Positions 11,007-22,849 of a stretch of DNA of 49,628 nt are shown here, in pieces (position 1 is the stretch's first letter; every line of letters starts with the position of its first letter). Source of the DNA: Saccoglossus kowalevskii (Eukaryota; Hemichordata; Enteropneusta; Harrimaniidae); NCBI RefSeq assembly GCF_000003605.2, contig NW_003143808.1, positions 177,945-227,572 on the forward strand, in the 5' to 3' direction. A model generated the notes under the pieces. That model had not been told where the DNA came from. It searched no databases and saw nothing but the letters and a program-made list of their open reading frames with translations. Made by a program: the position numbers and the translations under genes.

Positions 11007-13511
11007 AATACTCACGAAAATGCAGTGCCAGTAACAGTATATATACATGTATCTTGTCTGTTAAATAACCTAAAGATATTTACGAGTTAATCATATAATA
11101 GATTCTTTCCAAATTTGCAAGACGAACCCAAAGACGTTATGTATGAAACTCTATGACGTTATATACAAAGAGTCGTGATAATATGAAAACCAACATATTT
11201 GGAAATCCAGTGACGTAATTGCTTTATACTACGTAATATCATCGCCCGAACCTGTATAATTATGCAATGTTAACCTTGCTTTTGTGAGTACTGCAATGAC
11301 AACAAATTCTAAAACACGAAAGAACTAACAAAACTGTCATTACAAATACAGTGCTTATAATCATTTCATTTGAACTAGATGTCACGTTTTAACTGATTCA
11401 ATATGTCGTTTCTAATAATCGGAATTTAAAGCATTATGGAGATGCTCCGCTTTCTCGAGTGTACCATTTCGATGATTTTGCCAACAATGACTCGTTCAGT
11501 GTTATGTAGGCAGAAAATAGTCTGTTTTATGTTTTTTAGGATTCTTAATACGGACCTGTATGATCAATAACCGTCCGCATATCACCGAAGGAAGCACACC
11601 AGCGTTGACAAGTATAATCATCATTCTACAAAGCTAATAATATACTGATTATAACATTATCATTAATTTTTATTTATCTGTTTTTTGTTTTCTTTTTTAT
11701 TGCACGCAGTGGCATATGTTGTGAATTTAAGGTTTGTTTTGATAGATAGGGACTTTGATTTCTTACGTAAGAATACAATTGACCGAAGTTTGATTTGGTA
11801 GTGTGTTTATATGATACGCATACATTATGTACTAAACTATTGTGTATGAGGTTTGATCAATTAATTGCTATCATTGTTATTGCTTGTTGAAAATCCTACG
11901 ACATTTATCTTGTTTCTTTTAACAATATCAGTATTTGTTATAAGCGCACACACTGTAAAATTGGATTTCTAAATTTGACTTGCTTCAAAAGGACAAAGGT
12001 ATAGAAGGCTTGAGGGTTTGGTTTATACATCTTTTTTCATCTGGTGATAACGAGGCATATTTGTGTTTGCATGGACTGACATTTGTCAACTAACTCACAT
12101 GGAATAATATCGCCTTGACAAAATACGTCGCTATTCAGTACAAACTGTATCGCTTTGCCCATATAACACATTTAACTAGTAATGCATTCAGTTGAATTTA
12201 ATAAACAAATTGTCAAGGTATTCAATTCTCAAATTAATTGCTTGTCATATTGGTGAATACCCATGATAACATACAGTACCCTGGAGATTAAAATGGGTAT
12301 TGAACATACCCATATGCTATTGGCTCGCCAGGTAAATTCAAAGACGGAAACGTGGGTTAATTAGAGGCTAAGAAAATGGAACCTCCGGCTGTCCAGATGT
12401 CGAGATATTAATTTGTACGACATGTATACACGATGACCTATGGCTTATCAAATCCATACGAGGCACTGTAATAACACTAACCATAATTATTGTCATTGTA
12501 CATTATTTCTAATCAGAAGTGCACTCCTGTAACCTCATTCTCATTCTCAACATTATTCATGTTTTTACAGTGGAAATTTAGGTTCATCGCATACATGTAT
12601 TATTTCGTTACATTCTAATTAGGATGAAAGATAATTTTAGTTTTGTATAGTTGTTCAGAGACTATCAAATCTAACATATTACAAGGTTCTCAGTCCATTC
12701 AATATGGAAGGCTAATTCGTACTATATTCTTATTTATAAATGTTAATTGAATTGTTAGATCTGCTGAAAGTATGAATAAAATGCATATGATTGAGCATCT
12801 GTAGATTTGTTTATTTTGATAAGGCAAATAAAATGTGATGCAAACCGTGAACTTACATCACTTTACTTTATTTGTTTTTCTATCGACGTCAATGTTGGCA
12901 CAAAATTCAAATCATACGTCAACTTATGTACATTTGTATATGAACTGAGTAATTCGTAGTGAATGTTATCTTAGAAAATGGGTGAATACAAATAATGCTT
13001 TTTATATACGCGGCATTCTAACTCAACATACTTTAACTGATATTTGAAACTACCAGAATTGTCACTATAACCAAGAGATGTGTTTAGCCCCGTGGTTATG
13101 TTCTGTCTTCAAATCCAAAATGTGACATAATTTTTCCGCAACCTTGTCAGTGCTGTCACTTAGTGTTAACGTGCGCAGTCAAATGACTACAACAGCTAAA
13201 GGTGTAGTTGATGATGAGATTGTGTCTTGTTTATTTTAGAGCTAATGTAGAAATATTTTTTGGTGATTAAACTCCCTCGTGGATAATTCATAAATGGTTA
13301 CATTCAAATACCATATTCACCCTATCGCCTCATAAAAAAGTCATTAAAGTACTTTACTATATTAATGTTGTGATTCATTCTCCAAAATCATACTATCAGG
13401 CGTATGCTCCAAATTCAATAGGAGACGATGACGAATATATGTTTACTATATAATATGATTAATATAATATGTGGTCAGCCTTAACGAATAACTGCTTAGA
13501 CATCCAAATTT

Positions 13512-13513
<2 letters not shown>
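11007..13513. other. gene-free AT-rich spacer
   Basis: No exon or RNA gene is supported. It contains one member of a dispersed repeat pair (12215-12475, listed separately). Confidence 0.55.
12215..12475 (+). repeat. dispersed repeat A, copy 1
   Basis: It aligns with 47430-47675 in the same orientation. Shared blocks include AATTGCT near the start, GAGATTA, TATTGAA-ATACCCAT, AGATATTAATTT, CGACAT-TATACA and TCAAATCCATAC. Substitutions and small indels are frequent, so both copies are old. No ends or coding capacity identify its class. Confidence 0.65.

Positions 13514-13590
<77 letters not shown>
13514..13590. repeat. (TA)n microsatellite, 77 bp
   Basis: Uninterrupted alternating A and T, followed by CCGGTATATC. 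It is a simple-sequence tract and likely length-polymorphic. Confidence 0.97.
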
Positions 13591-13592
<2 letters not shown>

Positions 13593-13594
13593 GG

Positions 13595-15615
13595 TATATC
13601 TGACGACGTATGTGAAACATACTCTAAAGTTTAATTATATAAATACATTAATGTAACCATATGTGTCAGTTATTTTTTCATATAGACATACGATGTTTGG
13701 CACGCGCATGCAAAATCTCATAGGGCTACATTGAGCGCGTTTACATGATTAACACAATTATGATATTTCACCTTGTTGACCATAATTTGATTTATAATAA
13801 AATCCGCTGAAATGAATTTGACACCCATTATATATTGAGGATATCCAACTCAAGGTGGATACGTCTCAATTGTGAATTATAACAATGGGAGGCCGCTGAA
13901 TTAACTAGCTATTGATATTTACTATGCAATGTCATGTAGAAATTTTATTTACAGTGATTTCGGAAAATCCATGCCAAATACTCTGTATTCACTGTGATTT
14001 ACAAATAAGTGAATAAGATGAGAAATACTGAAGTAAACATACTTTATTTATAATGTGATTTATTGCGCTTCTTGTTGTATCTTTATGCGATTGGAACGTG
14101 AGCATATGAACCAGAAAAAAGATTAAACTCATTGATGCTATTTGTGGTACAACGTCCTCTCAAAAAGAATTGCCAACCAATCAATATGTACATGTATAAA
14201 TCGTTAACGTTTGAATTACTCGCAGTAAATAAGGCACAACTGTTTGGATCACAATTTCTTAAGACAGAGGACTATATGTTAACAAATGTATATCATGCGA
14301 TATAGGTAGAAGACGCACAAATACAAGCGAAGGTCATTCAAAAACACTTCATCTTCCTGTCGTCAGTAATTTCATTATTATTGAAACAATCCGGGAAATA
14401 TGTAATTACATGTATTCGGATGTTTTTTATTAAATGATACAACATTGTTCACTGTGCACTAAATTAATCATTCAGGCAATCTGAATAAAACAATAAGTTA
14501 TATGGACACACCTCTAAACTGTACGTGATAATGTTACCATACATATTTTATTGATATTCATTAACCATTTCCGCGAATGACATGAGTGATTTGCGTTTCT
14601 ACAATGCAGATGTAATTCAACAAACACACAAACAAATTTGCAATAAATCAATGTTTTATATAGCGAGTTAAAAAGTAATTTTAGGCAAACTTGAGTTGAC
14701 AAAATTAAATGTGAATGAATTAATTCCTGAAATTGATTCTCTTTATTATGAAATCAGTACATTGAGAACATACTGCTACTAAAATACAGGCTTTTTTGTT
14801 TTGAATCAACATGCACTGTTAGTATGAAGTAACGCGGTGCAGTGTATACGTGTATGTGTGCCTATGATGTTTCATCACGTACTTTCATCTCTATGGAAGT
14901 AATTATAAGTTGAAGATTTTTGCACCGACAACGTTGAACCAGTATGCTATTCCAGGAGAACAAATGGTTTTGTTTTCGAACAAGCGCGAAGCTTGGGTGC
15001 AAAAATATTGCCGATTGTGAGGAATATCTTCTATTAATTATTGATCTTGTATATTGTTGAAACCTCGTATACGAGAAAGTCCTCAACAAAAGAGTCACGT
15101 GAATGAGCAGGTATATTATGATCACTCTTGCTTATCCTCAAACGTTTCATCATTTTATCGAAACCATTCAAATATGAACAGTCTCAGAAGATACGTTTAT
15201 GTGTCTGATATATATATAATCGAATTATATGAGTATTTGAAGTCGCGCTCTTCAAATTGATAAGAGTGGAATATAACAAGAACAGTGAATCTTGATTCAC
15301 ATCTGTAATGATAATTTTGATCTTAAGATACTATTGTTATCACTTAACAAAGTATTACATTTGCCTCCTGAGTTCGGCACTAAAAGCCGAATATATCACC
15401 CGTACGTCTGGCTCACAGGCTGGTTATTTAGGATCAACAACATTATAAATAAACTGCCTTTTCGAGGGAGGCGTTCACGTCAACATAAATGACCACAGAG
15501 TTGTTAGAGGAAGTTAACGAACGCAGATCGACATGTAAAATATACGTCATTGTTTTCATTGCAACTGAGTAAACCAGCACTCTAAACTCCACCCCTCTCG
15601 CAAAAATGCGCCACT
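13595..15615. other. gene-free AT-rich spacer
   Basis: Only short open frames without recognisable domains. No mobile element ends were found. Confidence 0.5.
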
Positions 15616-15735
15616 GACCTGAATATGTTCGGTCTCTACTTGCAGCCTGTCTACTGTGGTAATTAGAATACTGTACCGCAGCCCATCAAACTGAACTGGT
15701 CACTAGATTCAACAACTCTGGTTGTTTTTTATATG
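15616..15735 (+). repeat. dispersed repeat C, copy 1
   Basis: It aligns with 35650-35762. Shared blocks are ATRTTCGGTCT, CTR-TGTGGTAATT, ATCA-CT-AACTGGTCACY and ATTYAACAA. A shorter similarity to CACTGGCCTGAATAT occurs at about 31690. Divergence is high. Confidence 0.5.
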
Positions 15736-16583
15736 AGTTACTTATACAGCGCCACCAGTGGCCACTCTCTGTGCATCGAGAGAACAAGATTAAAACATTT
15801 TCCTTGAAATTTATAAACGGCGATCATGCTACGTTAATAACTTGGGAGAGTGGGCCGTCCAGTAAATACCGCCATTGGCATTAATCACCAAGAAGACTAC
15901 AGCAGATTGCATGAAGTCTACGAGAATCGTGCCCGACTATATAGTCGTACTCACATGTGTTGCAATATATCAACCGATTAGCACTACAAGTAATGGGTAA
16001 TGTAACGAGCAGAAGTGCACGAAATCTTATACATTTTATTCATGACTTAAATATATGTTAAGTACATCACTCGATACGTAAATCGTGACAGCGTTCAGGC
16101 ATTGTGTTACATAAGCTATTTGTATGGTATCAACCTACGTTAGTGTGTCACCACCACGACATCGGGTTCAACTGCTGAACAGAACTAAGAAGACAGCTTT
16201 TCGATTTGGGGTTTAACATGTAACATGAATAATATGAAATTATTTGACATAACGATTTTACAAATTGAATGGTGTTATATTTACATTGTTTATGTAACTG
16301 TAAATTGAAAATTGACATGTTTCAAATTTCAGATCGTGTATTCTAATGTAAGGCTTCATATTGGTTTTACTTATAGACAATTAAGGCAAACACTGACTCA
16401 CAATAGCTTAAATAACTTATATATTATATATTTCTTAAAACGTTCAATGCAATAGCGCTACCGTAAATATAGTCAGCAAAACACATATATTCCCAAAATA
16501 TTCAATGTATTATCAGTAAAATAATCTGGCACACGTGTTAGGTCACTGTCATAATAAAGGTCGACTTCTTAAGCGTTATTCTT
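15736..16583. other. gene-free spacer
   Basis: No coding exon or element is recognised. Composition is a little less AT-rich around 15590-15900. Confidence 0.5.
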
Positions 16584-16712
16584 GTTATTTTTAACTCGCG
16601 AAATAATACTCACCAGCATCAACTGGCTAGTATTAGTTATAATTTGAACTGTCATTTCATTTTATTTCTATCAGGTTTTGCATTATAGTCATAAAATGTT
16701 TAATTGAAGAGG
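16584..16712 (+). repeat. dispersed repeat B, copy 1
   Basis: It aligns with 20752-20898. Shared blocks are AAATAATACTCAYCAGCATC, CTAGTATTAG, TGTCATTTCATTTTATT and GGGTTTYGCAT followed by a YGATTGAA-like word. The second copy has an expanded TTTTA run. It is probably an old interspersed element of unknown class. Confidence 0.65.
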
Positions 16713-19700
16713 AAAATAAATATGCATTGTGTAGTGTTTAGTAATATTTGTTATTAGGACTAAATATTTCAATTAGGAAACGAACGTTTACCAGCCTGAG
16801 ATACGCTAAAATTGTCCCATTATCATTCTCGTTTATTTTTGCAAAAAATACCAAGAGTTACCTAACACTCCATTGTTAAATATTTTGTTACTTTATTATT
16901 GATTATTGGTTGGTCCAATATCGGACGCTCAATATAACCACTTTGCTGGGTAATTTATTCAGGAGGCGGACGTTTTAGGGAAGCTATTAATACACCTTGA
17001 AATACTATCCGCAATTAATGCCGGAGAACTGACGTTCGTTTGAATAAAGGTTGTGATAGTATCCATTAAACATGCTTAATGGGCATATGGTTCTACCTGG
17101 CACATGCAAAGTACCACAAATAAACGTTGTTTGAGTAGAAAATGGTGGGGTTAAAATAATAAAATCAGATCTTAGGGGTGAAATGTTACATTCATGTTTA
17201 TGATAGATTATGTACATTCAAAAAGATTACTTTATTTGTTGATATTATAAGCAGACTTAAAACTGTATATGAATATTGCACATGGAAATTGACATGCACA
17301 TAGCAAGTATGACATATATTCTACTATTCATGACAAGACAGTCGAGTTTTATGAAGCTCTGACAACCTAATGGGAGTGTAGAAACAGACTGAAGGTGTAT
17401 TACTGTACCAGTGGTAGTAATTATGGTACATCTCAAGGGTATGGCTACGGTTACTGAATGAAAATTACTTTTTTTTGAGATTTCACAATGAGTAGGGTTA
17501 TTTCCGTAGTTACAATTTTGTAACTCAGCAATCTTGTCTCACAAATATGATTGATATGATGACTACACAATAAACCCGTAATCAAGAATTGATCTAACAT
17601 ATACAAGATATAGAAAAATGTTGAAAAATTGCATATATTACAGGCCGAATATGGGCGTTTGTGCCTGAGCGCAGGTGATAATTTGCTCGACTTTAATTTG
17701 TCATTCACGTCTTTGTTCTTTTAACAACATAACAATTTGCATGGAAAGACCGGGAATTAATCGCCGTTTTGTGAATACATTCTCGAGGTATCGTAACGCG
17801 ATTGCGTAAGCACTTTTAATAATTACATCATAGACAGGACAAATAAGCTCCCTACATTTGCTGAAGTCGTCTTCAGTTATTGCCGGTGTGTTCAAATCAC
17901 AATGGGGTTAACCAGTCATTGATAAATGTCACGTTTAAGAAATTAGTCCATATTACCATCATTTAGCAAAGAACACGGAGTTAAATTGTATGCATTCAGT
18001 CATGATCAGTCAGATAATAATATTTTTTGTTTGCGATGTTCTTACAGTAGATTCACACAAGATCAATCCTAGTTATAACGGTATGTAATATAAAGAAAAA
18101 AACATTAATTTTGCGTAAATCAAATACCAGAATATCAATGATCTGAAGAATTTGCATTATATGATCATGAAGTTAATTATAAGTTATTTAATTACATTAG
18201 CCTCCTTAGCAAGGCATGAGAACATTCGATTTTTATCGTGGTACGCTTTGAATATTGAATTGTGTTTTTTGTGCAGAACGCATGAAAACAATCAATGGGT
18301 GCAACGATGCGCCACGGTGCTGGGCATGTTTTTTTTATAATAGTACGTGTACGGAATTTAAAATGCATGCTTATTTGTGTGGTTAAATATTGTGTCATAC
18401 AAGTCATACACGTTGTGCGCGACTGACCCATCAGTTCAATGTAATTCCTACTAACTCATAATCCAGTGTGTATATGCAAATGCAATAACTAACAATTAGA
18501 CTGGCAATATTTCATTGTTACATAACATGTCTTCAGAGTTCAAATTATGCTGAAAGACTGAATAACGAATACAGGTGATTTCCGTCGTGCCGAATTCGAG
18601 CGTACCGGTATATCAATTATTCTTTATGCTGTTTCCAGCATTTTGATTTGTATATTGATTCAACTCAGTCACGTATTGTGTACAAAGTGACCTTTTCTAT
18701 AATCGTACACTGTTTACGTTTGTCTATAGCGCTGAAGCCATTCAGTTGGCCATTCTCCTGCCAACAACATTGAACTAACAAATTTTAATTTCTGAAACGC
18801 ACAATCATTATCGTATTTGTTTAGATCATCTTGTCGAAAACTGTAAACACATACCATTAGAAACATTGTCAAATGATTTTGGTTACAGTACCTGCTGGTT
18901 GAATATCACACTGAAGTCATCGTCCACAGATAAGCAGCAAGCCCAATAAATAAACTACAGAAATGTTTTACAGTTGACGCTGAATGAAATGACAGTCAAC
19001 CTACAATGTCCGCAGACAAATATGATGTTAGCGTATGGCATTCAACGTCGGTGTCCTTCAAACGGAATGGTAATTTAACCAAGCGTGGTAGGATTATTGC
19101 TAAACTTTGATTGGCTGGCTGGCTTAATGTATCACTGTCAGTGCGTACATGTCAGTATTCCAGACGTTGAACACGCGCCATTTATTGGCGTATCCCCCAA
19201 ACACTCAACAAACATGAAAAAAACATATGTTTGACACGTTCGTGGCTAGTCCATTCATTAACTTGTATGGTCCATCGTTTCGAATTCAACGACAAGATCA
19301 TGAGTCATGAACCATCATGTCTGTGACGACGGCTCAATGCATTAATGATGTTTCGGAGATGGCAGGTGATATAAAAATCTATGGATAATCATATAACAGC
19401 GGCGAATTTTATCTAAGTAATGCTTGTCGACAGACATAATAACACATTTGTTGTGCAGTGTGATATCAGTCCGACGAACAAACCAGCGCTTCGCGAACAA
19501 ACAAAAAAACATTCAAATTAGCTCCATATTAAATCATGGCACACTCTTGTGCATGCGTGCCAGCACGAAATGTGACACCAATTTACAGTTCCAAGCACCG
19601 GTTTCGTAATCTATCCCATTTCTCGAAGCTCCATGCTCTCATTAATACTTAAATTTGCAATATTAAACGAGGAAGTGAGTTACACGTTGAGGCCTTAATT

Positions 19701-20751
19701 GGCGCATGTGGTATTTTAAAAAATAAAGCATTTTTGTTGAAAATCCTTGTTTACAATCATTTTACGTTGATATGACAAGAGATACGAGGCACCCGTTAAA
19801 TACCTGTGTATAACGTGACGCACCGCTCGTTGTTGACGCTTATCGTGTCGATATATTTTGTATTACATCACACGATTTTGGAAGGTGACCGTTATAGTTA
19901 TAGTTATACAATGGACAAGTTTCGAATAAGTGACGAGAAACTGTGAGTGAGTTATTAGTTATATATTTTTAACTAACACAATCAAAACATTATTTGCCAT
20001 AGTTAGTTACATGTTTACATTTGATACATAAATAGTGCCAGTATTTAGACATTATTAATACTGAAGACAGCCTTATTGGTTTCGGGTTTCGCGAATGAAA
20101 TCCATCGAAGTGCCGATCTTACAAAAATCGAACTGTGTTTTATTTACACATTATACCTAATTAATAATGTATCCGTAAATCAAAAATATGTCTCGAATTG
20201 CCAATTAATTTGACAAATCTCGTGTACAAATTAATGTTCAATTCGATATAAAAAGAAAACGTATTCTGAGACAGCACCAACATAATTTCGCATTTCTGAA
20301 ACCTGAATGCATTGCTTTATGATAGAAATAATGCTAGCGCAAATTATAGATGTGAATGATCAAATTCGTTTTATATGCCTGAAACGTTTAAGCCTTTGCA
20401 AAGGTAATCAATCTAACACGTGTTAGTCACACTTATGAACGGCAACCCATCACCAATCGATGTCATTAAGGACCTACTGCACAAGGATGCGGCGTGCCAT
20501 CGGCTATACTAATTTACAGTTGCCTACAAGAGCAACGCAGACACCGCGTTAGTCAAATTTCAATTCGAAGCCATATGTGAAAACATTTGACGGACCGAAT
20601 ATCATTCGAAATTGACAGTTGTCGGTACCAGCAGTTATTGTGTCGTTCCAATCATAACCTTAGCATTCAGAAGTATTGATCTGCAATTACAACTCTTTCA
20701 TATACGCTGTTATGTATGTTTACATGTTGGTGTACCTCATTGTGATTTGTA
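16713..20751. other. gene-free AT-rich spacer
   Basis: Several kilobases without a supported gene. A three-fold TTATAG run lies near 19893. A tiny ATG frame (19911) running into a GTGAGTGAG donor-like site was considered and rejected. Confidence 0.5.
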
Positions 20752-20898
20752 TGTATTTTTAACGCACAAAATAATACTCATCAGCATCAGCTGACTAGTA
20801 TTAGGTATTTTGAACGTAATCAATAAATGTCATTTCATTTTATTTTATTTTATTTTAATTGGGTTTCGCATCATATTCATCAAATGCTCGATTGAAAT
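20752..20898 (+). repeat. dispersed repeat B, copy 2 with (TTTTA)n
   Basis: This is the partner of 16584-16712. It contains a pentanucleotide TTTTA run at about 20828-20857 that copy 1 lacks, so the run expanded after the copies separated. Confidence 0.65.
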
Positions 20899-22770
20899 GA
20901 AGTTGTTTACCATGATAATGTCACTAATTGACAGTACTAAACATTGGCACAATGAACCACTATCTCTTCGCACAGCTGATGCAAATGTTCTGAAAATCTA
21001 AAATAAAAAATCCTCTCTGTTGTCACCGTTTATTTGTGAGATTGTTACAATAATATATTTACGATCACAGGCACAACTAAATGTTTGAATTTGATTAAGC
21101 CAGAATGACAGCTGAATCGATGTTTAGCAAAAACAAATATTGTTGCACAATATACATAATCTGTCATTTTCTTTCCTAGTTTAATACATTTACGTCACAA
21201 TATCAACACATTTTTATTGAATGTGATATATTCATAAACAAGCATTTATGTATTTCATGGCCCATAGTGGCTGAGTATTTTTTGCAGTACAACATTTGAG
21301 AAAAAAGTAAGAGGTCTAAAAATTATTTCGGTACCAAATGAATGCTTGTGGGGTTTATGCACGACGATGCATACGATTTTTAGAAAGCAAAATCAGGCTG
21401 TTGAATACGGCCCAATTTAAATAAAATATGACAACTTTTCAATTAAATTATAGGTCATCACTAATTTCCCCAAATAAACAAATTTTATGTCAAACTACTA
21501 AAACACTTTTGATCCATTGTTATTTTGATCGACGTGTTGATGGGATTGTAGTTTCGATCATCGTATAGTTTATCCCATGTAACTTTCCATGTATTCAGTA
21601 TAGGTACAAAGGCTTAATATCGCAATGATAGCCAGATTACCAGTGGGCACTCAGTAAGATGATATTTCTAGAACGAGAACATTCTGGACCACTGCTTGTT
21701 TATTCAGATGTAACCATTTATATTGACACGGTACTCGTTTGTTTACGAAACTAGCGAGATAGTATTGTATACAACCCATGGAACTCCTTGCAGTGACATG
21801 TGTTGTGTAACACAAGAGCCAGGCTTAGAATTAATATCTATGTCCGAATGTCGTGAAGCGATTTTTTCAAAATCACAATTACTCAAATGGACTTTTTTTT
21901 TAGATTTTTTCCCCTAAAATTGGATGTTTCAGAATGCTTCACATGCTGGTTGCTACCTGGCTGTTCAACACACTAGCACAATTAGGCACCGTAGTAAACC
22001 CCGTGGGGTGAATATTCCATCGTAAAAAGTAGTATGTTGGATATGGTTATTCTCAGAATGAAAGTAGAGACTGGAATACTTTGTAAGCTCCATCGAAAAT
22101 GTTGCATTGTTTCTACAGGAATAATCTCGGAATGTAACATTCAGAAGCGGTGGAATGCAACATAAAACGTCATGATTTGTGATCAAATTTATTTGTAGAA
22201 AGCGAAGAAGTTAGTGTTTGTAATGTATGTATCAACCGTTGGCTTTATTTGCACATGCTGATTTGTATATGTTATTTATAACCTGCCACTATGAAATCTT
22301 ACATTCCATTTGAAAATGTTTATTTTAGGACACTGTGGCTACGAAGCGGTGTGTCGTTATCACAGGTTCACATGCCGTGATTAGTGTCGCAATGCATGTA
22401 TCTCCGTATAGTATCTATTAATCGACGAACTCATCGGTCTTAACTAATTGATTTGATTTATATCAGTTGGCACAGCGAGCACAAAACACTCTCGTAGTAA
22501 GTTTGTTATGTGCGTCGTAATAAAGTCGTGAAACTGAAAACACGCAACATCATCACTTTTGTTATCAAGTAAGTGAATAGTCTTCGACGTGTTGATGTAA
22601 TCAAGGCGTCAGCTAAGTTAGTCGTTTTGATCGTTATAATTAAGTGTTGTTTCGATCAAATTGGCAACAACTTCACACAACTGTAATAACTTAACTGACA
22701 ATTTAACTCAGTAATAAGAATAGTGTTGATTAATAAAAAAATATCGGTAATATGAGTGGAATATACAAGA
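20899..22770. other. gene-free AT-rich spacer
   Basis: No exon, RNA gene or mobile element end is supported on either strand. Confidence 0.5.
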
Positions 22771-22772
22771 GT

Positions 22773-22845
22773 ACACTTACCTTGAGATAATGCGAAAAAG
22801 ATTGGGAATGCGAAGTAGTATCACTAGGTTTATACCCTAGTGCAG
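22773..22845 (-). promoter_or_regulatory. candidate TATA promoter and 5' splice donor
   Basis: On the minus strand TATAAA lies at 22834-22829, framed by 7-bp inverted arms CACTAGG and CCTAGTG (22836-22842 and 22822-22828). About 50 nt downstream is a near-ideal donor, CTCAAG|GTAAGTGTAC, with the junction at 22781/22780. With a start site about 30 nt past the TATA box, the leader exon would be only about 20-25 nt and has no ATG. Orientation and the acceptor at 10126 allow it to be the first exon of the receptor gene with a 12.6-kb intron. That link is inference only. Confidence 0.35.
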
Positions 22846-22849
22846 ATGT

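Noticed and set aside
15747-15766. CTCF-like core CAGCGCCACCAGTGGCCAC
   Set aside because: The spacing is one base short of the usual core and a single site by eye is not enough.
19911-19945. Mini exon MDKFRISDEKL running into GTGAGTGAG
   Set aside because: Eleven codons with no continuing exon found; chance is more likely.
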